From Clostridia bacterium (lineage in GTDB: Bacteria; Bacillota_A; Clostridia; Lachnospirales; Lachnospiraceae), in the NCBI GenBank assembly GCA_012515365.1, contig JAAYYM010000682.1:1-8235 (forward strand): a DNA stretch of 8,235 nucleotides, in the 5' to 3' direction. A model generated the notes under the pieces. The model searched no databases, was not told the origin of the DNA, and worked only from the letters and a program-made list of their open reading frames with translations. Numbering within the stretch: position 1 is the first letter of the stretch; each line of letters opens with the position of its first letter. Positions 1 to 7,075 of the stretch are shown here, in pieces. The position numbers and the translations under genes were made by a program.

Positions 1-2
1 CA

Positions 3-332
3 GAAGAATTAACAGAAGAGGAACAGACAGAACTTGCCGAACTGAAACAACAGTTTTCAGATGGATCAACGGGCGCAGTCAGCGAAAATGAAATAACCAC
101 AGAACCAGACAAAAAAGCTGAAGACGGACAGTCTGGTGACGAACAGTCTGACGGAACCAAAGAGGAAAATCAAGAGGAAGCAGGAGAGGACGCAGAAGAG
201 GAGAAGGAAGAAAAAACAGTACAGTTTGATCCTGAGACCGGCTATCCGATCGATCCGACAACAGGCACACTTCTTAATCCGGAAACCGGACAGCCAATTA
301 ATGCAGCTATTTCTGATCTGAGTGGAATCTAA
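3..332 (+). CDS. C-terminal tail of an upstream protein, probably a class B penicillin-binding protein (5' end missing)
   Basis: An open frame runs in from the left edge and ends at TAA 330-332, leaving 109 visible residues. Residues 1-72 are dominated by Glu, Asp, Gln and Lys, with no hydrophobic segment, and look disordered. Residues 76-99 are three tandem 8-residue units, DPETGYPI, DPTTGTLL and NPETGQPI, followed by a short end, NAAISDLSGI. No catalytic domain is visible, so the identity rests on context. In Lachnospiraceae-type dcw clusters, two class B PBPs often stand in tandem before mraY, and the first commonly carries a charged tail after the transpeptidase domain (recalled family knowledge, not checked here). 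FtsL is an alternative but a weaker one, because nothing resembles its membrane helix or coiled coil. The TG-containing repeats are not sortase signals: there is no LPxTG, no following hydrophobic stretch and no basic end. The open frame is certain; the PBP assignment is moderate. Confidence 0.6.
   Translation, partial: EELTEEEQTELAELKQQFSDGSTGAVSENEITTEPDKKAEDGQSGDEQSDGTKEENQEEAGEDAEEEKEEKTVQFDPETGYPIDPTTGTLLNPETGQPINAAISDLSGI
228..299 (+). repeat. Three tandem 24-bp coding repeats encoding [D/N]P-x-T-G-x-x-[I/L]
   Basis: The units are 228-251 (DPETGYPI), 252-275 (DPTTGTLL) and 276-299 (NPETGQPI). Pro at position 2 and Thr-Gly at positions 4-5 are invariant, and the last position is Ile or Leu. 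The DNA copies have drifted at third positions while the residues are kept, which points to selection on the protein rather than a recent slippage event. The function is unknown. An extracytoplasmic binding or spacing role is plausible if the protein is a PBP. Confidence 0.75.
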
Positions 333-399
333 ATTACTTATACATAACTTGTGTCAATCGATAATAGATTGATAAAGAGATTTATGTACAGGGTATGAA

Positions 400-2154
400 A
401 TGATGATCAGGAATAAGACAGCCTACCGCAAGAAAATTGTGATTTATGTAGCAAGTGTTGTTATGATCCTTATTCTACTGGCTGTTAGATTTTGTTATAT
501 CATGATCGGCCAGGCAGATTATTATACAAAGGAAGCACAGGAATTACATGAGAGAGAACGTAAAATCAAGGCTGCAAGGGGCAGGATCTATGACCGAAAT
601 GGTGAACTGCTTGCAAGCAACAAAACAGTCTGCACGATTTCAGTGATCCATAGTCAGATCAAGGATGAAAAAGCAGTTGTCGATCAGCTTTCAAAGATGC
701 TTTCAATCCCGCGTGAAACGGTAGAAAAAAGAGTCAGGAAAGTGACTTCCATTGAAAAGATTAAATCGAATGTAGATAAAAAAACAGGGGATGAAATCCG
801 TAATCTTAATCTTTCCGGTGTGAAGGTAGATGAAGATTTTAAACGGTACTATCCATATGGAAATATGGCGTCTAAGGTGTTGGGCTTTACCGGAGGCGAT
901 AATCAGGGAATCATAGGTCTGGAAGTAATCTATGATGAGATTCTGCAGGGAAAGAACGGTCGAATCCTGACAATGACAGATGCCAGAGGGATCGAACTGA
1001 ATGGAGCAGGTGAAAACCGCATTGAACCAATAGAAGGAAATGATCTTTATATCAGTATTGATTTAAATATACAAAAGTATGCACAGCAGATTGCAGAAAA
1101 AGCTATGGAAAAAAAACAGGCAACACGCGTTGAAGCAATCGTTATGAATCCTCAAAACGGTGAAATCTATGCCATGGTTAATGTGCCGGAGTTTGACTGC
1201 AATCAGCCATATGATCTGTCGCCTGCTGTATCAGAAAATGAAATTCCTTTCTTAGATGCTAAAATGAAGCAGGATGCATTGAATCAGATCTGGAGAAATG
1301 CCTGCATCAATGATACTTATGAACCTGGGTCGACCTTTAAGATCATCACGGCGGCTGCCGCATTTGAGAACGGCGAATTACGCATTGATGATACCTTTCA
1401 CTGCCCGGGTTTTATTGCGGTAGAAAACAGAAGAATACGATGCTCAAGAATACAGGGACATGGATCTCAGGATTTTACGCAAGCTACTATGAATTCCTGT
1501 AATCCGGCGTTTGTTTCGATCGGGATGCGCGTTGGGAGTGAACGCCTTTATCAATATTTGAAACAGACTGGCGTATTAGAAAAGACAGGGATTGATTTGC
1601 CGGGGGAAGCTAATACCATCATGCATGTAAAGGACGATATTGGACCTGTAGAGCTTGCCACAATTTCATTTGGCCAGTCATTTCAGGTAACACCTCTAAG
1701 ACTTGCTACGTCGATTGGCGAGACCGTTAATGGTGGTCATAAGATCAAACCACATCTTGCACTATATGCAAAGGATGCAGATCATAGAATCATTGCTGAT
1801 TTTAAGGAAGAGAAACAAAGACAGATGATATCGAAGGAAACTTCTGATACACTGACTCAGATCTTAGAACAGGTAGTTGCAAATGGAACAGGGAAAAATG
1901 CGTATATAGAGGGTTATTCGATTGGTGGAAAGACAGCTACCAGCCAGACCCTGCCGAGATCAAGTGCAAAATATATTGCATCCTTTGTTGGTTTTTCTCC
2001 GGCAAAGGACCCACAGATTCTTGCGATATATATCATTCATAATCCATCTGGTATTTACTATGGAGGCACGATTGCAGCTCCGCTTGTCAAGGAACTGTTT
2101 TCAAATGTTCTGCCCTATCTTGATAATTGCAAAAAAAAGACGTATACTAATTAA
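400..2154 (+). CDS. Class B penicillin-binding protein (FtsI/SpoVD-type peptidoglycan D,D-transpeptidase)
   Basis: This 584-residue protein cross-links peptidoglycan strands on the outer face of the membrane, normally as the partner of an SEDS polymerase such as the FtsW encoded downstream. One N-terminal membrane anchor lies at about residues 12-36. The PBP dimerisation region begins with RGRIYDRNGELLASN at 60-74. The transpeptidase domain shows the catalytic serine in STFK (S311-K314), SCN (S366-N368) and, where KTG is expected, KTA (K511-A513) followed by TSQ. The protein ends shortly after the domain, without the PASTA domain found in Bacillus SpoVD (645 aa). Cys348 and Cys367 sit where SpoVD carries its redox-active pair. 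ATG 400 is preceded by a weak AGGG at 390-393; ATG 403 is an equally possible start. It lies 67 bp after the previous gene and 37 bp before mraY. Whether it is the vegetative FtsI or the sporulation SpoVD cannot be settled from this sequence, so I give no symbol. Confidence 0.93.
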   Translation: MMIRNKTAYRKKIVIYVASVVMILILLAVRFCYIMIGQADYYTKEAQELHERERKIKAARGRIYDRNGELLASNKTVCTISVIHSQIKDEKAVVDQLSKMLSIPRETVEKRVRKVTSIEKIKSNVDKKTGDEIRNLNLSGVKVDEDFKRYYPYGNMASKVLGFTGGDNQGIIGLEVIYDEILQGKNGRILTMTDARGIELNGAGENRIEPIEGNDLYISIDLNIQKYAQQIAEKAMEKKQATRVEAIVMNPQNGEIYAMVNVPEFDCNQPYDLSPAVSENEIPFLDAKMKQDALNQIWRNACINDTYEPGSTFKIITAAAAFENGELRIDDTFHCPGFIAVENRRIRCSRIQGHGSQDFTQATMNSCNPAFVSIGMRVGSERLYQYLKQTGVLEKTGIDLPGEANTIMHVKDDIGPVELATISFGQSFQVTPLRLATSIGETVNGGHKIKPHLALYAKDADHRIIADFKEEKQRQMISKETSDTLTQILEQVVANGTGKNAYIEGYSIGGKTATSQTLPRSSAKYIASFVGFSPAKDPQILAIYIIHNPSGIYYGGTIAAPLVKELFSNVLPYLDNCKKKTYTN

Positions 2155-2191
2155 GGTTTCATACGCAAAAAGAGAATATGGAGAGTTGAAT

Positions 2192-3148
2192 ATGAGTAAT
2201 ACGAATCTAATACCTGTTATCATTGCATTCGCAGTCAGTGTCTTATTAAGTCCGGTTCTGATCCCCTATCTTCGTAAATTGAAAGTGGGACAGACGGTGC
2301 GTGAAGATGGACCGCAGACTCATCTTAAAAAATCCGGAACACCGACAATGGGTGGCGTGATCATACTGGCAGGTGTCGTTGTCGCCAGTCTGTTTTATAT
2401 AAAAAGCTATCCGAAGGTGCTGCCTGTGTTATTTATGACACTGGGATTTGGGTTAATTGGTTTCCTGGATGATTATATTAAAGTAGTATTGAAGCGTTCC
2501 ATGGGATTACGTGCGTGGCAGAAGATGGCACTCCAGATTGTAGTTACCGGTATTTTTGCTTATTACACAGTATGTGTATTGGATATTGATCTGGCAATGC
2601 AGATCCCGTTTATGCCGGGTAAATATATAGATTTTGGTATCCTTAATATTCCGATCATGTTTATCGCTGTACTAGGAACTGTCAATGGAGCCAATCTGAC
2701 AGATGGACTTGACGGACTTGCTTCTAGTGTAACGGTATTGATTGCTACGTTTTTCTCTGTTGTTGCCATTGGTACACAAAGTGGAATAGAGCCGATTACA
2801 CTTGCAGTGGTTGGCGCATTATTGGGCTTTCTTTTATTTAATGTATATCCGGCAAGCGTATTTATGGGAGATACGGGGTCGCTTGCACTTGGTGGATTTG
2901 TGGCAGCAACGGCATATATGATGCAGATGCCACTGTTTATCATGATTGTTGCTTTTATTTATCTGGTAGAGGATGTTTCTGTTATGCTACAGGTTTCCTA
3001 TTTTAAGTTAACAGGTGGAAAACGGTTGTTTAAAATGGCACCCATTCATCATCATTTTGAATTATGTGGATTCAGTGAGACTAGAGTTGTTGCATTATTT
3101 TCTATTACAACAGCGATTATGTGTTTGATTGCGTTGATGGGGTTATAA
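2192..3148 (+). CDS. mraY: Phospho-N-acetylmuramoyl-pentapeptide-transferase (lipid I synthase)
   Basis: MraY is an integral membrane enzyme that transfers phospho-MurNAc-pentapeptide from UDP to undecaprenyl phosphate, making lipid I on the cytoplasmic face. The 318-residue product is close to the size of Bacillus MraY (324) and shorter than the E. coli protein (360). Family signatures appear in order: GPQTHLKKSGTPTMGG at 40-55, FLDDYIK at 91-97 with the Asp pair D93/D94, NLTDGLDGLA at 168-177, FMGDTGSLALGG at 224-235 with D227, and the HHH loop in MAPIHHHFE at 282-290 (H286-H288). These match the catalytic and Mg2+/UDP-binding residues of the family. About ten hydrophobic segments surround the motifs. 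ATG 2192 is chosen because GGAGAG at 2180-2185 lies 6 nt upstream and the protein then begins at the usual family position. The frame is open much further left, into the PBP gene, but that extension does not resemble MraY. Confidence 0.98.
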   Translation: MSNTNLIPVIIAFAVSVLLSPVLIPYLRKLKVGQTVREDGPQTHLKKSGTPTMGGVIILAGVVVASLFYIKSYPKVLPVLFMTLGFGLIGFLDDYIKVVLKRSMGLRAWQKMALQIVVTGIFAYYTVCVLDIDLAMQIPFMPGKYIDFGILNIPIMFIAVLGTVNGANLTDGLDGLASSVTVLIATFFSVVAIGTQSGIEPITLAVVGALLGFLLFNVYPASVFMGDTGSLALGGFVAATAYMMQMPLFIMIVAFIYLVEDVSVMLQVSYFKLTGGKRLFKMAPIHHHFELCGFSETRVVALFSITTAIMCLIALMGL

Positions 3149-3173
3149 TACAGAGGGTTGTGGAGGAATTAAG

Positions 3174-4550
3174 ATGAGTACAAGTAAGATGGATCTGACA
3201 GGAAAAAAGGTACTTGTTTTTGGCACCGGGATCAGTGGAATAGGTGCTGCTAAATGCTTAGAAGAAATGCAGGCTTTTCCTGTTTTATATGATGGAAATG
3301 AAAAGCTTGACTGTGATGAAATCAGACAAAAAGGTCAGTTTAAGGAGACAACACAGATCTTTACCGGAACATTTCCAGAGGAACAAAAAGAACAGATTGA
3401 GCTGTTTGTGATCAGTCCGGGGATTTCTTTTGAACATCCTTTTGCCTGTGAATTTAAACAAAGAGGCATACCGGTCTGGAGCGAAGTTGAGCTTGCTTAT
3501 CAGCTTGATCAAGGTGATTTGATCGCGATCACCGGAACAAATGGAAAAACAACGACTACAACATTAACAGGTGAGATCTTATCAGCATATAATAAACAGA
3601 CGATTGTTGTAGGGAATATTGGAAAATCATATACCAGAGAGGTAAGAAATACGGTAAAAGGCTCTGTTACGGTAGCAGAGATCAGTAGTTTTCAACTGGA
3701 AACAATACAAGATTTTCATCCAAAGATCAGTGCGATCTTAAACATCACACCAGATCATCTGGATCGTCATCATACATATGAAAACTATATCAAAGAGAAA
3801 GAAAAAATTGCACTTAACCAAACAAAAGATGATTCTATCATTTTGAATTATGAAGATGAGGAAACAAGAAAATTCGGGGAACTGACAAAAGCACAGCCTG
3901 TCTATTTTAGTTCTGCGCATGTTCTTAAGGATGGAATTTATCTGAAGGATGATGTGATTTATAAAGCTGTTAACGGAACAAGTGAACGTCTTTTATCTAT
4001 TTATGAAACAAAGCTGTTAGGCATTCACAGCTATGAGAATATTATGGCTGCCATTGCCATTGCAGATGCTTATGGAGTGGGAATGGATCTGATTCTTTCA
4101 GTTGTTAAGGAATTTAGGGCAGTAGAACACAGAATTGAATTTGTTGCCACTAAAAATGGTGTGGATTATTATAATGATTCAAAAGGAACCAATGTGGATG
4201 CTGCAATCAAGGGCATTCAGGCGATGGTGAAACCGACTTATCTGATCGGTGGCGGATATAACAAAAAGGCTTCTTATGAGGACTGGATTCTCTCTTTTGA
4301 CGGAAAGGTCAAGGAGTTGATTTTGATGGGACAGACAAAAGAGGCAATTGCCGAATGTGCGCGTTCACATCATTTTGATGCGATCTATTTTGCAGAAAGT
4401 ATGGAAGACGCAGTGAAGCACTGCGCCGATGAAGCTGTAGATGGAGATGCTGTGTTGCTTTCACCTGCATGTGCCAGCTGGGGGATGTTCAAAAACTATG
4501 AAGAGCGTGGTAGGATATTCAAGGATCTGGTAAACAAACTCGGGGAGTGA
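3174..4550 (+). CDS. murD: UDP-N-acetylmuramoyl-L-alanine--D-glutamate ligase
   Basis: MurD is a cytoplasmic ATP-dependent Mur ligase that adds D-glutamate to UDP-MurNAc-L-alanine. At 458 residues it has the normal three-domain length. Domain 1 begins with a Rossmann-like VLVFGTGISGIGAA at 13-26 that binds the UDP substrate. The central ATPase domain has the P-loop GTNGKTTTT at 121-129, EISSFQLE at 169-176 and NITPDHLDRH at 190-199. K209 in YIKEKEKI is the likely carbamylated lysine that holds the second Mg2+. The C-terminal domain has HRIEFV at 319-324, NDSKGTN at 334-340 and LLSPACASWGMF at 428-439, which place D-Glu and ATP. No expected key residue is missing. GGAGG at 3162-3166 lies 7 nt before ATG 3174 and fixes the start. 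The gene starts 25 bp after mraY and ends 9 bp before ftsW, so co-translation within an operon is likely. Confidence 0.98.
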   Translation: MSTSKMDLTGKKVLVFGTGISGIGAAKCLEEMQAFPVLYDGNEKLDCDEIRQKGQFKETTQIFTGTFPEEQKEQIELFVISPGISFEHPFACEFKQRGIPVWSEVELAYQLDQGDLIAITGTNGKTTTTTLTGEILSAYNKQTIVVGNIGKSYTREVRNTVKGSVTVAEISSFQLETIQDFHPKISAILNITPDHLDRHHTYENYIKEKEKIALNQTKDDSIILNYEDEETRKFGELTKAQPVYFSSAHVLKDGIYLKDDVIYKAVNGTSERLLSIYETKLLGIHSYENIMAAIAIADAYGVGMDLILSVVKEFRAVEHRIEFVATKNGVDYYNDSKGTNVDAAIKGIQAMVKPTYLIGGGYNKKASYEDWILSFDGKVKELILMGQTKEAIAECARSHHFDAIYFAESMEDAVKHCADEAVDGDAVLLSPACASWGMFKNYEERGRIFKDLVNKLGE

Positions 4551-4559
4551 TAAATAGGG

Positions 4560-5723
4560 ATGGCGACAAGAAGCAGGGCGCGTGGAAGACAAAGAAGAAA
4601 TCGATCTGAATCATATTTTGATTATACATTGCTGTTTATTGTGCTCTTTTTACTATGTTTTGGTCTGGTAATGCTATATAGCACTAGTTCATATGAGGCA
4701 AATATTAAATTTGGAGATTCTGCATATTATTTAAAAAAACAGGCTCAGGCGACTATCATCGGAATCGTTCTTATGATTGTGATCGCAATGGTGGATTATC
4801 ACATTACCCAGCGATTTGCAATGATTGCCTATATTGTTTCTGCAATTCTTATCTTTTTGGTATTAACACCGTTAGGATATGAGGCAAATGGAGCGAGACG
4901 ATGGCTGAATCTGGGACTTTCCTTGCAACCGGCAGAGGTTGCCAAGGTTGGGATGATTATATTTTTTGCATCGTTGGTATGTAAAATGGGAAATCGGATC
5001 AGGACCTCGAAGGGATTCATGTTTACGATTTTCTGGGCGTGTCCGATTGCAGCAGAAGTATTGTTTATCACTAGTAATCTGAGCTCGGCTATTATTATCT
5101 TTGCGATTGTACTGATGATGCTGTTTGTGGCCAGCCCTAATTATAAAGGTTATATTTTGGCGGCGATCGTAACAGCTTTTTTTGCTGCGATCATTGTATT
5201 GTCCATTGCAAAGGGAATTATTCCGGAAGATATGTCATACCGGTTCGGAAGGATCAAAGCCTGGCTTAATCCGGAAGCATATGCCAGTGGAACAGGATTT
5301 CAGACCCTGCAAGCTCTTTATGCAATCGGTTCAGGTGGTCTTTTTGGAAAAGGATTGGGCGAGAGTATGCAAAAGCTTGGATTTTTGCCTGAAGCTCAGA
5401 ATGATATGATTTTCTCTATTATTTGTGAGGAGCTTGGTCTTTTTGGTGCGATTGCTATTATTTTGTTATTTATTCTTCTGATCTGGAGATTCATGGTGAT
5501 TGCAAATAATGCCCCAGATCTGTACGGCGCTTTATTGGTTGTCGGGACCATGGCACATATATCCATTCAGGTGATTCTGAATATAGCGGTTGTAACAAAT
5601 TCGATACCAAATACCGGTATCACACTGCCATTTATCAGTTATGGAGGTTCCTCCATTGTGTTCCTGCTGAGTGAGATTGGTCTGGCTCTGAGTGTTTCAA
5701 AGGGAATCCGACTGGAAAATTAA
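4560..5723 (+). CDS. ftsW: SEDS-family septal peptidoglycan glycosyltransferase FtsW
   Basis: FtsW is a polytopic membrane enzyme that polymerises lipid II into glycan strands at the division septum, together with a class B PBP. The 387-residue protein starts with an Arg-rich cytoplasmic segment (7 Arg in residues 4-15), then shows about ten membrane helices beginning near 22-42. Family motifs are NGARRWLNLG at 110-119 with QPAEVAK at 123-129, SGGLFGKGLGES at 258-269, LPEAQNDMIF at 276-285 with D282 as the likely catalytic Asp, and NTGITLPFISYGGSS at 351-365. Two places depart from the common wording: TSNLSSAI at 171-178, where PDLG-type sequence is usual, and QND in place of H-T/S-D around the catalytic Asp. 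ATG 4560 follows murD by 9 bp. The nearest good SD, GGGGAG at 4542-4547, is 12 nt upstream and lies in the murD end, suggesting translational coupling. RodA and SpoVE are close relatives; the dcw location favours FtsW. Confidence 0.94.
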   Translation: MATRSRARGRQRRNRSESYFDYTLLFIVLFLLCFGLVMLYSTSSYEANIKFGDSAYYLKKQAQATIIGIVLMIVIAMVDYHITQRFAMIAYIVSAILIFLVLTPLGYEANGARRWLNLGLSLQPAEVAKVGMIIFFASLVCKMGNRIRTSKGFMFTIFWACPIAAEVLFITSNLSSAIIIFAIVLMMLFVASPNYKGYILAAIVTAFFAAIIVLSIAKGIIPEDMSYRFGRIKAWLNPEAYASGTGFQTLQALYAIGSGGLFGKGLGESMQKLGFLPEAQNDMIFSIICEELGLFGAIAIILLFILLIWRFMVIANNAPDLYGALLVVGTMAHISIQVILNIAVVTNSIPNTGITLPFISYGGSSIVFLLSEIGLALSVSKGIRLEN

Positions 5724-5775
5724 CAGGAAACATTTTTCACTGAGCAGCATATATATAGTATAAGTGTTGCTTTTT

Positions 5776-5780
5776 GGTGG
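5776..5780 (+). promoter_or_regulatory. Ribosome binding site that decides the murA start
   Basis: GGTGG here leaves a 7-nt gap to TTG 5788 but only 1 nt to the in-frame ATG 5782. The spacing therefore favours TTG. No SD-like sequence is correctly spaced for the further upstream GTG at 5764. Confidence 0.55.
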
Positions 5781-5787
5781 AATGAAC

Positions 5788-7059
5788 TTGGGATCAATCA
5801 TAATTCATGGAGGAGTAAAGCTTAAAGGTACGGTCAGGATACAGGGTTCCAAAAATACAGCACTGCCTATTATTGCAGCTACGATTCTTATCAGAGGAAA
5901 AACAGAATTATATCATTGTCCGGATATATCTGATATTGAATATATGCTTGATATCATGAGAGAGAATGGTTGCAAAATAATCTGGAATCGAGATAAAGCA
6001 AACAAAAACACTGATAAACTAATCATAGATGCATGTAATTGCGATGGATTTGTTGTTCCACAAAAATATGCACAGAGGATTCGGTCTTCTATTACTTTTT
6101 TAGGGGCTATGCTGGGAAGAAGCCATAAAGCTGTCATTCCATATCCGGGCGGATGTTCGATCGGAGAACGCCCGATTGATCTTCACTTATCATCACTAGC
6201 AAAGATGAATGTTACCTTTCATGAGCGTGACAGAATCTTATATGCGACAGCTGATCGGATGAAAGGTGCCCTGATCAGACTGAAAAAACCAAGCGTCGGT
6301 GCTACAGAAAACATTATTATTTCGGCGGTACTTGCGAATGGAACAACAAGAATAAAGGGTGCAGCCTGTGAACCGGAAATTGTCTATCTGTGTGATTTTC
6401 TTAAAAGAGCGGGAGCTGATATCAATGGTGCAGGAACTTCGTATATTGTGATCAAGGGCGTCAAAAAGCTTCAGGCAATTCGGTATTATATTCCTTCTGA
6501 TCGCATAGTGGCCGGGACATATGCACTAGCCACAGTTGCAACCAGAGGCAGAGTTACAATAGAAGAGTGTCCTGTGAATGAGATGAGTGCATTGATTACA
6601 GAGCTTAAAAAAGCCGGAGCAGCTGTCACAGGCAGCAAAAGACGTATGGAGCTGGATGCCGGCATGGTTCATGGTCCGATTCCATATATTTGTACGAAAC
6701 CCTATCCGGGCTTTCCTACTGATTTACAGCCACAGATGGTAGCTGCTATGACCACTTTATATGGGAAAAGCATGATCCGTGAAGCAGTATTTGAAAGCAG
6801 ATTTCGTTTTGTTCAGCAGCTAAGAATGATGGGTGCACAGATAGAAATGGATGGAAATGATGCCTGCATAGATGGCGGATGTCCGCTGAAAGGCTGCAGT
6901 GTATATGCAAAAGACCTGCGTGGCGGAGCAGCACTTGTACTGGCAGGGCTTAGTGCGTACGGTGTCACAATCGTTGAAAATGCTGAGGTGATAGAGCGTG
7001 GCTATGAAGATATTTGCCGTGATCTGAATAATCTTGGCGCAAGAATGAGAAAGATATAA
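5788..7059 (+). CDS. murA: UDP-N-acetylglucosamine 1-carboxyvinyltransferase
   Basis: MurA transfers enolpyruvate from PEP to UDP-GlcNAc, the first committed cytoplasmic step of peptidoglycan synthesis and the fosfomycin target. Counted from TTG 5788 the protein has 423 residues, typical for MurA, and SKN falls at 21-23, so Lys22 carries the same number as in E. coli MurA. Other family residues are R99 in RIRSSI, the catalytic Cys123 in PGGCSIGERPIDLH (120-133), R128, D312 in GFPTDLQPQ (308-316), DLRGGAALVLAGL at 376-388 and R404 in ERGYED. Cys rather than Asp at 123 predicts fosfomycin sensitivity of this enzyme. The C-terminal wording (ESRFRF, ENAEVIERGYE) is more divergent than in standard MurA, and 13 Cys residues are present, including CIDGGCPLKGC at 360-370. 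ATG 5782 (2 residues longer) and GTG 5764 (8 longer) are alternative starts. It lies 64 bp after ftsW and 16 bp before ftsQ. A paralogous second MurA elsewhere in the genome is likely, as in many Bacillota. Confidence 0.93.
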   Translation: MGSIIIHGGVKLKGTVRIQGSKNTALPIIAATILIRGKTELYHCPDISDIEYMLDIMRENGCKIIWNRDKANKNTDKLIIDACNCDGFVVPQKYAQRIRSSITFLGAMLGRSHKAVIPYPGGCSIGERPIDLHLSSLAKMNVTFHERDRILYATADRMKGALIRLKKPSVGATENIIISAVLANGTTRIKGAACEPEIVYLCDFLKRAGADINGAGTSYIVIKGVKKLQAIRYYIPSDRIVAGTYALATVATRGRVTIEECPVNEMSALITELKKAGAAVTGSKRRMELDAGMVHGPIPYICTKPYPGFPTDLQPQMVAAMTTLYGKSMIREAVFESRFRFVQQLRMMGAQIEMDGNDACIDGGCPLKGCSVYAKDLRGGAALVLAGLSAYGVTIVENAEVIERGYEDICRDLNNLGARMRKI

Positions 7060-7075
7060 GGGATGAGTTCTACGT

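Noticed and set aside
228..299. TG-containing tail repeats as sortase (LPxTG) anchor signals
   Set aside because: There is no Leu-Pro at the required positions, no hydrophobic segment and no basic C-terminal end.
349..376. Possible promoter TTGTGT-16-GATAAA with a small inverted repeat TCAATC/GATTGA (354-372) before the PBP gene
   Set aside because: The hexamers match the consensus poorly and the stem is only 6 bp with no T-tract. AT-rich spacers give such matches often, so it is not called.
1922..2191. Long in-frame 5' extension of mraY into the PBP gene
   Set aside because: The extension overlaps the conserved KTA region of the PBP, has no MraY-like sequence, and a good SD with ATG 2192 explains the start.
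2563..2943. 126-codon reverse-strand ORF inside mraY
   Set aside because: It lies wholly antisense to conserved MraY motifs and shows no recognisable domain.
5733..5762. AT-rich stretch with TATAGT/TATATA before murA as a promoter
   Set aside because: No acceptable -35 hexamer lies 16-18 nt upstream.
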